The notes under the pieces were generated by a model. The model was not told the origin of the DNA, made no database searches, and worked only from the letters and a program-made list of their open reading frames with translations. The position numbers and the translations under genes were made by a program. A DNA stretch of 64,000 bases from assembly GCF_031583145.1 (NCBI RefSeq), contig NZ_CP134050.1, forward strand, positions 2,307,501-2,371,500. Direction: 5' to 3'. This DNA comes from Brevibacillus brevis. GTDB lineage: Bacteria > Bacillota > Bacilli > Brevibacillales > Brevibacillaceae. Position 1 is the stretch's first letter. Each line of letters opens with the position of its first letter. Positions 53,206 through 61,267 of this stretch are shown here, one piece after another.

Positions 53206-54587
53206 TATTTGATTGGGACTGTAAAGCCGGCGGACAGGCGAGTGGGATAGTCGTTCAACGTGAAGCTGTACTGGCCGGGTGTGCCTTTGTCCGTCGTCCG
53301 TTTGAAGAGTTCGCCATAGTATTGGACAGGGGATACGTCGTCCTGTGAATCTCCTGAATGCGACGATCCGCTGACGTTCTGGTAGCTGTTTCCCCGATCG
53401 TCTGTAAGCTCGCTGGTCAACGAGATGAAGCGCTTCTCGTCCTGTTTCTCCACTTCCAAGGAGAAATCCATCCCCACCGCATCGCTGTTTTGCCGAATGG
53501 CCACCAGTTTCAGTCGGGAGTCGGGAGCTTTGCTCAGCGTCCCTTTGGCAGCATCGATCTGGACGTCCAGCTTGTCTTTGTCCAACGCCCGGATGCCGTC
53601 GGCTTTCAAAAACAGCCGCTGCGGATCGGCAAAGTAGCAGCTCTCCAGGTTGTAGACGACACCGTGCTCTCCATCTGGCCTCGACGGGATGCCGTTGCCC
53701 CAAAATTGGTAGGTGCGCCCCTTTTCATCTACCAGGCGCAAGCGATCGAAGCCGAAAACGTGCTTGGTATTGGCGGGGTCGAACTGGATGGTCACCTCGG
53801 TTTGCGTAGGATAAACCACGATTTTCGAAACGGTAAAACGCTGGCCGTCTACCGTCACGCCCTGACCAACCGGATAGACGATCTCCTTCAAGCTGCCGAA
53901 TTTGGTTTTGTTGATGGGAAAGGTGACCGCAAAGGGGGTGTCCAGCTGGATTCCGTCCACGGAGAGAGTCACTTTCGCCGTCAAAGAATCCGGAATTTCC
54001 GTCTCGTCGTTCAAAAAGATGTCCAGCCGGTTTTGTTCGATGCTCGCCTCTCGCTGGGAGCTCCCCGACCACGAATACCCGGCTTGCCATTCTGCTCCGT
54101 CCACCGTGTAAAAGCTGACTTTCTCCAGTTCGACGCGGTGCCCGTCTTGCTTGTGGCGGATCGTGTAAAACATCAGCATCCGTTTCTGGTCCATCAGCAC
54201 CTGATCGACCGAGAAGCTCACGTCTCCATGGGCAGCTACCGCGCCGATCGGCTGAACGAGGTCATGCTCTGCCGCCAGCTGCAAGCCTCGGTCGTCGCTG
54301 ATCAGTTCGACGAGCTTTTCCATGCCAGGGAGATGGCTCACATAGGCAGCGATCGCAGGTGAAAGGCGAATGGAGCACAACAACCCGACGAAAGCGAGGC
54401 AAGCGGCAATCCCAGACCCCCACCTGACCCACGCCATGCGGCGACGATGAAATTGCCGTTGTTTTGCCTGCTGGATGCCGCTACGAATGTACAAATCGAT
54501 GTCGTCTGGGACGGATACCGTGGCTAATCGTTCTTTTTCTTCGTGCAATGCCTCTTCCAGCGGATTTTGAAGCTGTCCTTCCTTCAT
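53205..54587 (-). CDS. DUF4179-type membrane anti-sigma factor
   Basis: 460 aa. A charged cytoplasmic N-terminus (1-52) precedes one membrane helix (about 56-74). The rest is a large extracytoplasmic DUF4179/Ig-like region. This is the layout of anti-sigma factors that hold an ECF sigma at the membrane. ATG 54587 lies four bases after the sigma factor's stop with GGAGTGG upstream, so the pair is cotranscribed. What signal releases the sigma is unknown. Confidence 0.8.
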   Translation of the reverse strand: MKEGQLQNPLEEALHEEKERLATVSVPDDIDLYIRSGIQQAKQRQFHRRRMAWVRWGSGIAACLAFVGLLCSIRLSPAIAAYVSHLPGMEKLVELISDDRGLQLAAEHDLVQPIGAVAAHGDVSFSVDQVLMDQKRMLMFYTIRHKQDGHRVELEKVSFYTVDGAEWQAGYSWSGSSQREASIEQNRLDIFLNDETEIPDSLTAKVTLSVDGIQLDTPFAVTFPINKTKFGSLKEIVYPVGQGVTVDGQRFTVSKIVVYPTQTEVTIQFDPANTKHVFGFDRLRLVDEKGRTYQFWGNGIPSRPDGEHGVVYNLESCYFADPQRLFLKADGIRALDKDKLDVQIDAAKGTLSKAPDSRLKLVAIRQNSDAVGMDFSLEVEKQDEKRFISLTSELTDDRGNSYQNVSGSSHSGDSQDDVSPVQYYGELFKRTTDKGTPGQYSFTLNDYPTRLSAGFTVPIK

Positions 54588-54591
54588 CCCG

Positions 54592-55116
54592 TCACCACTC
54601 CTTTCCCAGATCCTGCCGAAGCGCTCCCAGCGCTTTGTGCAGCCACGTCTTGACGGTACCTTCCGGATGCCCGAGGACTGAGGCAATTTCCCGAATCGTC
54701 CAGTCCTCAAAATACTTCAAAATAATGATCCGGCGATGCAGGGGACTCAGCCTGTCGAGCGCTTCTTCGAGATGAAGGCGGGTAGCTGCCCGTTCGGCTT
54801 CCCAAGCTTCGCCCTCCCGCAGCGTTTCCCGATGGGACGAATCCAAAACAATCCGATTTTTCCGTTTCCGTTCATCCGTACAAAGATGGATCACGATACG
54901 GGTCAGCCAAGTAGTGATGTACGCCGGCTGCTTCAGGGAAGTCAGCTTCAGGTAGGCGCGGCAGGTGGTCTCCTGAATGGCTTCCAGCGCATCCGTCTCA
55001 TTGCGCAAAAACGCGTACGCTACCTTGTACAGCTTTTCCTTGTGCAGGCTCATGATTTGGTAAAAGGCTTCGTCATCTCCCCGCTGCGCCTCCTTTACCA
55101 GTTGCTCCAGATTCAC
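54592..55116 (-). CDS. ECF-type RNA polymerase sigma factor
   Basis: 174 aa with only regions 2 and 4. Region 2 includes AYAFLRNETDALEAIQETTCRAY and region 4 LSPLHRRIIILKYFEDWTIREI...GHPEGTVKTWLHKA. The start is GTG 55116 with AGGAGGGG. Another GTG lies two codons upstream. It precedes its anti-sigma gene, and the promoter at 55136-55165 has ECF form, pointing to autoregulation. Confidence 0.9.
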   Translation of the reverse strand: MNLEQLVKEAQRGDDEAFYQIMSLHKEKLYKVAYAFLRNETDALEAIQETTCRAYLKLTSLKQPAYITTWLTRIVIHLCTDERKRKNRIVLDSSHRETLREGEAWEAERAATRLHLEEALDRLSPLHRRIIILKYFEDWTIREIASVLGHPEGTVKTWLHKALGALRQDLGKEW

Positions 55117-55135
55117 GTGCACCCCTCCTGTAGGA

Positions 55136-55165
55136 TTAGACGCGCGAGGGTAGGAAACGGTTTTC
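55136..55165 (-). promoter_or_regulatory. ECF-type promoter of the sigma/anti-sigma operon
   Basis: On the minus strand GAAAACC (55165-55159), exactly 16 nt, then CGTCTAA (55142-55136). AAC and CGTC motifs at this spacing are those of ECF-sigma promoters such as those of SigX, SigW and SigM. Confidence 0.7.
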
Positions 55166-55257
55166 GAAAAAGGCGAAAAAAGGGAGGAGCCCCTTGCGAA
55201 CCAAAGGCCCAATCCGTGCTTACTTTAGTAAAGAGAGCAAAAGGCGAGGGGAAACGA

Positions 55258-55470
55258 ATGTGGATCAAATGGGTCACGATTCATGAGTCGTACGGACTTC
55301 CGCGAGTGGCGCAGGAGTGCCGCAGATACTTGGAGAGGCAGGGGGTAAGGGTCAGACTACTGTCCAGGCAGACGAAACGGGCAGGCCATCTCTACATGCT
55401 GCAAGTCCCGTCCAATCAGGAAGAACAAGCCCGGGAATCGCTTCGCGAGTTTAAAAGCACGCTTCAGTAA
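55258..55470 (+). CDS. small basic protein, 70 aa, unknown function
   Basis: ATG 55258 with GAGGGG upstream; the frame stays open upstream but has no better start. The product is basic, with an alternating beta-alpha-beta look (MWIKWVTIHESYGLPRVAQE and HLYMLQVPSNQEEQARESL). It lies 79 nt before splB in the same direction. B. subtilis has splA at this place, but the sequence here does not resemble SplA as I remember it. Confidence 0.6.
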   Translation: MWIKWVTIHESYGLPRVAQECRRYLERQGVRVRLLSRQTKRAGHLYMLQVPSNQEEQARESLREFKSTLQ

Positions 55471-55549
55471 AATGAGTTCCTTGCCAGTCTCCTCCTGACC
55501 TTTGGAGCTTCCGAAGCGGCCATACTAACGGGAGGAGGAGAGTTTGAAT

Positions 55550-56617
55550 ATGGCCACGATTGTACAAGAACCGCTCCACGCCGAGAAAAAAGCGGGTCTC
55601 TTTGTTCCCGACTTTGTATTCGTCGAGCCGAACGCGCTGAATTATCCGCTCGGGCGCGAGCTGTACGAGCGGTTTCAAGCGGAAGGCATTCCGATCCAAA
55701 TGACGACAAGCCACAATCAGGTGCGCGGAATCCCTGGGGAAACAGAGGTCGAGAAGTACCGCAACGCCAAGAGAACCTTGGTGATCGGCGTTCGGAAAAC
55801 GCTCGCATTTGAGACGAGCAAACCTTCGGCAGAGTACGCATTGCCGCTAGCCACCGGGTGCGCGGCGCACTGCCATTACTGCTACTTGAATACCAATCTC
55901 GGGTCGAAGCCATATATTCGCGTGTATGTCAATACCGATGAGATCCTCAGACAGGCAGAAGCCTATATTGTGGAGCGGCCAGGGGAAATTACGCGCTTCG
56001 AGGCTGCTTGTACATCCGATCCGGTGAGCATCGAGCATATCACCGGCAGCCTGAAGCGAGCCATCGAGTTTATGGGCACGCAGGAATTCGGCAGACTGCG
56101 CTTTGTCACCAAATTTCACCATGTGGATTCCTTGCTGGACGCCAGACATAACAAACACACTCGGTTCCGCTTCAGTATGAATGCGGATTATGTGATCAAA
56201 AACTTCGAACCGGGGACGTCCACCTATGAACAGCGATTGGAAGCAGCCGGCAAGGTGGCGAAGGCAGGCTATCCCCTCGGATTCATCCTGGCTCCGCTCT
56301 ACTGGTTTGAAGGCTGGGAAGCGGGGTACACGGACCTGCTGGAACGGCTGCGCAGCCAATTGGTTCCGGAGGCTTTGCATGACCTCACCTTCGAGCTGAT
56401 CCAGCATCGCTTTACCAAGATCGCCAAAAAGCTGATCCTGCAGCGCTACCCAAAAACCAAGCTGGAGATGGTAGAGGAAGAGAGGAAGTACAAGTGGGGC
56501 AAGTACGGAAGAGGGAAATACGTCTATCCCGACGTCAAGGCGAAGGCGCTGCAAGCTCACCTGGAAAAAGAGATCCGGCGGTTGTTTCCGGACAGCAAGA
56601 TCGAATATTTCACTTGA
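55550..56617 (+). CDS. splB: spore photoproduct lyase
   Basis: 355 aa radical SAM enzyme that repairs the 5-thyminyl-dihydrothymine lesion during germination. The cluster cysteines are Cys104, Cys108 and Cys111 (CAAHCHYC). Cys154 in EAACTSDP corresponds to the hydrogen-donor cysteine 141 of the B. subtilis enzyme. FVTKFHHVD and GFILAPLYWFEGW are further family stretches. ATG 55550 is preferred over TTG 55544 by spacing from GGAGGAGGAG. It marks the host as an endospore former. Confidence 0.96.
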   Translation: MATIVQEPLHAEKKAGLFVPDFVFVEPNALNYPLGRELYERFQAEGIPIQMTTSHNQVRGIPGETEVEKYRNAKRTLVIGVRKTLAFETSKPSAEYALPLATGCAAHCHYCYLNTNLGSKPYIRVYVNTDEILRQAEAYIVERPGEITRFEAACTSDPVSIEHITGSLKRAIEFMGTQEFGRLRFVTKFHHVDSLLDARHNKHTRFRFSMNADYVIKNFEPGTSTYEQRLEAAGKVAKAGYPLGFILAPLYWFEGWEAGYTDLLERLRSQLVPEALHDLTFELIQHRFTKIAKKLILQRYPKTKLEMVEEERKYKWGKYGRGKYVYPDVKAKALQAHLEKEIRRLFPDSKIEYFT

Positions 56618-56637
56618 GATGAGGGAAGAGAGGACAG

Positions 56638-56672
56638 ACTGCCCGCCGGGAAGGTTGCGGGCAGTTTGCTTT
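56638..56672 (+). terminator. terminator after splB
   Basis: ACTGCCCGC / GCGGGCAGT, followed by TTGCTTTT. Confidence 0.75.
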
Positions 56673-56763
56673 TGTGACAGAAAGCGAATCATTTCGACAA
56701 AAATATGTGCGGCATGCTACAATATGGGTTGCTCTCATATTCGTGAAAGGAACGTTACGCTAC

Positions 56764-57405
56764 ATGAAGTCCATATTGATTACCGTAGAGGGGCCCATTG
56801 GGATCGGCAAAACATCGTTGTCTCGGGAACTGAGCCGAGCCTTTCACCTGGAGCTTCTGGAAGAAATTGTTTACGAGAATCCGTTTTTGGGCAAATTCTA
56901 TGAAAATATTGCGGAATGGAGCTTTCAACTCGAAATGTTTTTCCTCTGCAACCGGTACAAACAGCTGCAGGACATTCATTCCAAGTATTTGAGCCAGGGG
57001 ACCTCCGTCGTCGCCGATTACAATATTTTCAAAAATACGATTTTTGCCAAACGTACCTTGTCCTCGGACAACCTGCCCAAATACCTCAAGATCTACGACA
57101 TTTTGACGGAGGATCTGCCGCAGGCCCATCTGGTCATCTATTTGACTGCTTCCATCGACACGGTGATGAAGCGCATTGCCATGCGGGACAGGGATGTTGA
57201 GCGGAGCATGGACGTCGCGTACATGGAAAATGTAATCGCGGACTACAACGAATTCATGCAGGCATTCGAAAAGCACCATCCGGATACGCCTGTCATCAAA
57301 TTTGATTGCGACGACCTGGACTTCGTGCACCGCCCGGAAGACCTGCGCTACGTCCTTGATACGATCGCACCGCGGATTGCGGAGCTCAGGGCGGACCGGA
57401 TGTAA
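56764..57405 (+). CDS. dgk: deoxyguanosine kinase-type deoxynucleoside kinase
   Basis: 213 aa. The P-loop is GPIGIGKTS (10-18). EIVYENPFLGKFYENIAEWSFQLEMFFL and the lid region ERSMDVAYME follow the Bacillus Dgk pattern. It salvages deoxyguanosine to dGMP. It is directly followed by a second deoxynucleoside kinase, the order of dgk and dck in Bacillus. ATG 56764 has AAAGGA rather far upstream. Confidence 0.85.
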   Translation: MKSILITVEGPIGIGKTSLSRELSRAFHLELLEEIVYENPFLGKFYENIAEWSFQLEMFFLCNRYKQLQDIHSKYLSQGTSVVADYNIFKNTIFAKRTLSSDNLPKYLKIYDILTEDLPQAHLVIYLTASIDTVMKRIAMRDRDVERSMDVAYMENVIADYNEFMQAFEKHHPDTPVIKFDCDDLDFVHRPEDLRYVLDTIAPRIAELRADRM

Positions 57406-57447
57406 AAGGCGAGTGGTCTCGCAGTATGTGAATAAGGAGTTGCGTAC

Positions 57448-58134
57448 ATGTCAAGGTTTCAAACCAACCATCTTCGTGAAAAATACGGGATCCCGAGCAA
57501 TGCGGTGATCACGATTGGGGGAACGGTAGGGGTAGGAAAGTCGACGTTCACCCATGCGCTTGCCGCACAGCTCAGCTTTCGCGTATCTGTCGAGAAAGTG
57601 GACAACAATCCGTACTTGGGCCGCTATTACAGCGATTTGTCGCGCTGGGGCTTTCATCTGCAAATCTTCTTCCTGGCGGAGCGATTCAAGGAACAGAAGC
57701 GGATGTTCGACTACGGAGGCGGATTCGTACAGGACCGTTCCATCTATGAAGATACGGGGATTTTTGCCCGGATGCTGTACGAGCAAGGGAACATGACCGA
57801 AGAAGATTACCGCACTTATACGGAGTTGTTTGAAGCAATGGTCATGACCCCGTACTTCCCGCATCCGGATATTTTGATCTATTTGGAGGGCAGCTTCGAC
57901 GACATCATCGACCGGGTGAAAGAGCGGGGCCGTCCGATGGAGCAGCAGACTCCGGTCGAATACTGGCAGGATTTGTACGAGCGCTATGAGAGCTGGATCG
58001 GTTCCTTCACTGCCTGTCCGATTCTGCGGGTCAACATCAACGAATACGATGTGGTAGATGATCCGGCATCCGTAGAGAGCATCATCTCCCGCATGGCGGA
58101 AAAAATCCGCCTCGGCCGGGCGACGCGTCCTTAG
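57448..58134 (+). CDS. dck: deoxyadenosine/deoxycytidine kinase
   Basis: 228 aa. The P-loop is GTVGVGKST (25-33), followed by EKVDNNPYLGRYYSDLSRWGFHLQIFFLAERFKEQ and GGGFVQDRSIYEDTGIFA, very similar to B. subtilis Dck. It phosphorylates deoxyadenosine and deoxycytidine. RBS AAGGAG; 42 nt after dgk. Confidence 0.92.
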   Translation: MSRFQTNHLREKYGIPSNAVITIGGTVGVGKSTFTHALAAQLSFRVSVEKVDNNPYLGRYYSDLSRWGFHLQIFFLAERFKEQKRMFDYGGGFVQDRSIYEDTGIFARMLYEQGNMTEEDYRTYTELFEAMVMTPYFPHPDILIYLEGSFDDIIDRVKERGRPMEQQTPVEYWQDLYERYESWIGSFTACPILRVNINEYDVVDDPASVESIISRMAEKIRLGRATRP

Positions 58135-58165
58135 GTGGGGTTGTCGGGTATAAACGTGAACTAGC

Positions 58166-58207
58166 AAGCCGCAAAAGCTGCTGCCACAGCTTTTCGCGGC
58201 TTTTTTG
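58166..58207 (+). terminator. terminator after dgk-dck
   Basis: AGCCGCAAAAGCTG / CAGCTTTTCGCGGCT followed by six T. Confidence 0.88.
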
Positions 58208-58239
58208 TTTGCGAATCGTGCAATCAGTTCCAGCAGCAG

Positions 58240-58269
58240 TTACAGACCGCGCATAAAATTCGGTATAAT
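58240..58269 (+). promoter_or_regulatory. sigma-A promoter of the methyltransferase gene
   Basis: TTACAG (58240-58245), 18-nt spacer, TATAAT (58264-58269). Confidence 0.65.
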
Positions 58270-58300
58270 GATCCTATCCTGGAAGTAAAGGAGCGCATAC

Positions 58301-59035
58301 ATGGCAGAATGGTTTGAACGCAGCTTTCGCGAAGATTACGTGCTGGTATACCGGCATCGTGACGATTTGGCGGCCGATTCGGAGATTGCCAATTTGCTGG
58401 CGCGACTGCCCATCAAGGAAACGGGGCGCGTGCTTGATCTTTGCTGCGGGAGCGGGCGTCATTCCCGTGCGCTGGCTCGCAGGGGGTACGAAGTGGTCGG
58501 AGTTGACCTTTCGCCCGTTCTTTTGCAGTTGGCAGAAGAGCAAAACGATTATCCAAACTTGCGCTTTTTACGCAGTGACATGCGCAGCATTCCGTTTCGC
58601 GATGAATTTGACATCGTCGTCAATTTGTTCACGAGCTTCGGCTATTTTTCGTCCGACGAGGAAAATGGAACAGTGGTGAAAAACATGGCTAGGGCGCTGA
58701 AACCGGGAGGCGAGGTCGTCATCGACTACCTGAATCCGTCGTACGTGATCGCCCATCTCGTGCCGCATTCCCGCAAGGAAACGGACGGAATGCTGATAGA
58801 AGAAGATCGATGGTTGGAAGAGGGATATGTAAAAAAGCGGATTTCCATTACGGATGGGAAGTCTGCGGAGCCGCGCAGGTATGTCGAGCAGGTACGGCTG
58901 TTTCGGATCGAAGAGATGACCGGCATGCTGGAGCAAGCCGGGTTCGGGCGCATACAGGTGTTCGGCAATTACCGGTTTGAGGCCTACGAGGAGGAACAAT
59001 CCTCCCGTATGATCTTTTACGCCACCAAGCAATAA
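58301..59035 (+). CDS. class I SAM-dependent methyltransferase
   Basis: 244 aa. SAM-binding motif I is VLDLCCGSGRHS (44-55), motif II is VVGVDLS, and GYFSSDEENGTVVKNMARALKPGGEVVIDYLNP contains the post-motif region. The substrate is unknown; the fold resembles UbiE/small-molecule methyltransferases. RBS AAAGGAG precedes ATG 58301. Monocistronic, with its own promoter. Confidence 0.86.
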   Translation: MAEWFERSFREDYVLVYRHRDDLAADSEIANLLARLPIKETGRVLDLCCGSGRHSRALARRGYEVVGVDLSPVLLQLAEEQNDYPNLRFLRSDMRSIPFRDEFDIVVNLFTSFGYFSSDEENGTVVKNMARALKPGGEVVIDYLNPSYVIAHLVPHSRKETDGMLIEEDRWLEEGYVKKRISITDGKSAEPRRYVEQVRLFRIEEMTGMLEQAGFGRIQVFGNYRFEAYEEEQSSRMIFYATKQ

Positions 59036-59130
59036 AGAGCGAGCAAGCAGCCGATCCGCGTGACTATCCTGCCTGTCCGGTGAATATGATGGTGTTACAA
59101 CCGTTCATCGGACAAAAGGGGGCGCTGCTT

Positions 59131-59415
59131 GTGAGCAAGCTGTCTTTGGAGCAGGTCAAACTGTATTTGGGCAAGGTGCCTGGCTGGAAGCTGATGGAAG
59201 ACCGGATGGCATTATCTCGAACGTATCATTGCAAGGATTTTTTAACAGCAGTCAGCTTCGTCAACCGGGTGGCTGAGCTTTTGGAGCACGACAACCAGCA
59301 TGTGGAAATTACCTTGAATGGCGGCACGGTCACGTTTACTCTGGCGTCACGGGAAGCCAGAGGGTTGACGGGCAAGGACTTTGCCTTGGCACAAACGATC
59401 AGCAAAGTCAGCTAG
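59131..59415 (+). CDS. pterin-4a-carbinolamine dehydratase homologue, divergent
   Basis: 94 aa. The frame LSLEQVKLYLGKVPGWKLMED, then KDFLTAVSFVNRVAELLEHDNQHVEI and ARGLTGKDFALA, has the length and pattern of the PCD/DCoH family. The usual catalytic His-His-Pro and the later His are replaced: the sequence reads EHDNQHVEI, and SREARG stands where TH...GG is expected. It may be inactive or do something else. GTG 59131 with AAAGGGGG is the likely start. No aromatic amino acid hydroxylase is nearby. Confidence 0.72.
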   Translation: MSKLSLEQVKLYLGKVPGWKLMEDRMALSRTYHCKDFLTAVSFVNRVAELLEHDNQHVEITLNGGTVTFTLASREARGLTGKDFALAQTISKVS

Positions 59416-59460
59416 GAAAGGACGAAATTGCCGCTCCCGCCTTGGGAAGCGGCATTTGTT

Positions 59461-59489
59461 TTGGCTTTCGCGCTCCGGTCTGATATGAT
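59461..59489 (+). promoter_or_regulatory. sigma-A-like promoter of the 107-aa acidic protein gene
   Basis: TTGGCT (59461-59466), 17-nt spacer, TATGAT (59484-59489). Confidence 0.6.
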
Positions 59490-59521
59490 GAGCGTACCAG
59501 CAACTTTTCGGAGGGATGAAC

Positions 59522-59845
59522 ATGGAAATCGAACAACACGCAAAGCTAATGCAGCTGCTGACCGACGAATTTGAGAATCGGCAGGCCACGATTACGTTTA
59601 CTCAATGGGATACGGAGAGCGAAGATGAAGAGGAAGTGGCGCAATTTACGGGGAAGCTGGTCGGGATCAAGCTGACGGACAACGAGTTTGACGAGAAAGA
59701 CTTGCTCTTGCTGTTTGCCGATGAGGAAGCGGAAACGGTGGAAATTCTCATGGAGATTCCGGGTGAAGAAGTGGATCTTGCGACATACGTAGACGGACGT
59801 TTGTCCATTTTCGGCACAGAAGCGGAAGTCGTTCTGGAAAAATGA
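59522..59845 (+). CDS. small acidic protein, 107 aa, unknown function
   Basis: ATG 59522 with GGAGGG six bases upstream. The product is strongly acidic (EDEEEVAQF, LTDNEFDEKDLLLLFADEEAETVEI), soluble, probably beta-rich, and has no cysteine. I do not recognise a family. Its stop overlaps the start of the DUF3109 gene by four bases, so the two are translationally coupled and may work together. Confidence 0.65.
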   Translation: MEIEQHAKLMQLLTDEFENRQATITFTQWDTESEDEEEVAQFTGKLVGIKLTDNEFDEKDLLLLFADEEAETVEILMEIPGEEVDLATYVDGRLSIFGTEAEVVLEK

Positions 59846-60639
59846 TGCGGCCAGAGCGGTTTCGTTTTGTAGGGACGCCTGATCCGATGACGCAAAAAGA
59901 GGCGTACCAGTGCGAAAAATACATGAAACGCAATCGGGAAAGCATCGTGCGTGTGGGTGATTTCCTGATCGATGTACCGGCACTGCTCTCCCCTTTTCAT
60001 CTGGACTGCTGGAACTGCCGTGCCGTACACGGGGCAACGTGCTGCGAAGACGGACAACCATATGCGGTAGACCATTGGCAAATCCCGGTGATCGAGGAGG
60101 AGCTGTCGGCTATTTCGGCGCGTCTGGAAGATCCGCGAGAGCGTGACAATTGGAGCGACCGGGGAATTTGGGAACCGGGGCAGCCGCCGGGAACGATCCG
60201 TACCCGCCATGGGGATTGCCTGTTCTTTCAGGAAATCGGCGGCAGGTACGGCTGCGCCATCCACGCCTATGCCGAGGCAGAGGGAAGCGATCTTTTCAGG
60301 CTCAAGCCGATTAGCTGCCAACTCTACCCGATTGATCTGATCGACACGGGAAGCGGGATCTTGTTTACGGCCGTGACGCCAGAGACGTCTTCCTTTTCAC
60401 GGTGGGGGACCGACTATTTGGAGCACTTTTATTGCGCGAGTCTGGAGAGGCGCAAGCTTGCCAGGCATTTGGACGATACTGCCTTTGCAGTGGACGGCTA
60501 CCGCCCTGCTTATGAGTGGAACCTTCCGCTGCTTCGCTACTTGCTGAAAGAACAGGCAAATCCTGTGGAAAGCATGCTGGCTGAGCAATCCAGAGCAAGG
60601 ACGCTCCGAGATGGAATTGGAACCACCGTGGCCTTGTGA
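59842..60639 (+). CDS. DUF3109 family cysteine-rich protein
   Basis: 265 aa. Cysteines fall in a metal-cluster-like order: Cys56 and Cys59 (CWNC), Cys67-Cys68 (TCCEDG), HGDCLFF, YGCAIH and KPISCQLYP. This spacing is that of DUF3109 and related YkgJ-type putative zinc or iron-sulfur cluster proteins. Function unknown. It is coupled to the acidic protein upstream; the promoter of the next gene lies within its 3' end. Confidence 0.8.
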   Translation: MMRPERFRFVGTPDPMTQKEAYQCEKYMKRNRESIVRVGDFLIDVPALLSPFHLDCWNCRAVHGATCCEDGQPYAVDHWQIPVIEEELSAISARLEDPRERDNWSDRGIWEPGQPPGTIRTRHGDCLFFQEIGGRYGCAIHAYAEAEGSDLFRLKPISCQLYPIDLIDTGSGILFTAVTPETSSFSRWGTDYLEHFYCASLERRKLARHLDDTAFAVDGYRPAYEWNLPLLRYLLKEQANPVESMLAEQSRARTLRDGIGTTVAL

Positions 60640-60645
60640 TATGAT
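60617..60645 (+). promoter_or_regulatory. sigma-A-like promoter of the thioesterase gene
   Basis: TTGGAA (60617-60622), 17-nt spacer, TATGAT (60640-60645). Confidence 0.65.
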
Positions 60646-60684
60646 GGGAACTGCGATTAGTAGATTCACAAAGGAGCAACAGCA

Positions 60685-61194
60685 ATGAAAATCAAGACAA
60701 CCCAAGACTCTCGAACCATCCAGGCTTCCCTGGTGCAACCATCGGATACGAATTATCACGGGACGATTTTTGGCGGAACAATGATGGCTTATATCGACGA
60801 GGTGGCAGCGATCGCAGCGATGCGGCACTCCCGCCGCCCGGTCGTGACGGCATCGATCGATTCCATCGATTTTTTGGCTCCGGTCAAAATGGGACATTCC
60901 ATTTGCCTCGAAGCGATCGTAACGGCTACGGGAAGAACATCGATGGAAATTTTCGTGAAAGTGATCTCGGAAAATCTGCAGACGGGCGAGCGGGTATTGA
61001 CTGCCACCTCGTTTCTCACTTTTGTCGCGCTGGACGAAGAAGGCAACCCGACGGAAGTGCCAGCAGTCGAACCACAAACGGACGAAGAGAAGCGGCTGAT
61101 GGCTTCCGCCGAAGAACGCAAGAAAATGCGCAAAGAACGCAAGGCGAGCACGCAGGAATTCATTAGCCAGTTGACGATCGAAAAGACGATCTAA
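60685..61194 (+). CDS. acyl-CoA thioesterase, YkhA-like hotdog protein
   Basis: 169 aa single hotdog domain. It has NYHGTIFGGTMMAYIDEVAAIAA with the catalytic Asp, and SIDFLAPVKMGH, as in YkhA/YciA-type thioesterases that hydrolyse acyl-CoA. A charged helical tail (about 130-169) follows. RBS AAAGGAGC precedes ATG 60685. Confidence 0.9.
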   Translation: MKIKTTQDSRTIQASLVQPSDTNYHGTIFGGTMMAYIDEVAAIAAMRHSRRPVVTASIDSIDFLAPVKMGHSICLEAIVTATGRTSMEIFVKVISENLQTGERVLTATSFLTFVALDEEGNPTEVPAVEPQTDEEKRLMASAEERKKMRKERKASTQEFISQLTIEKTI

Positions 61195-61267
61195 GCGCAT
61201 GGGCTTTTCCTGAGCGACAGTTCGCTCAGTTGCGATAAGACGCAGAAGAAAAAGGGGAGGGGTTTCG

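Noticed and set aside
55521-55527. CATACTA as a sigma-G/F -10 box for splB
   Set aside because: The transcript would start inside the splB ribosome binding site and no -35 element is seen.
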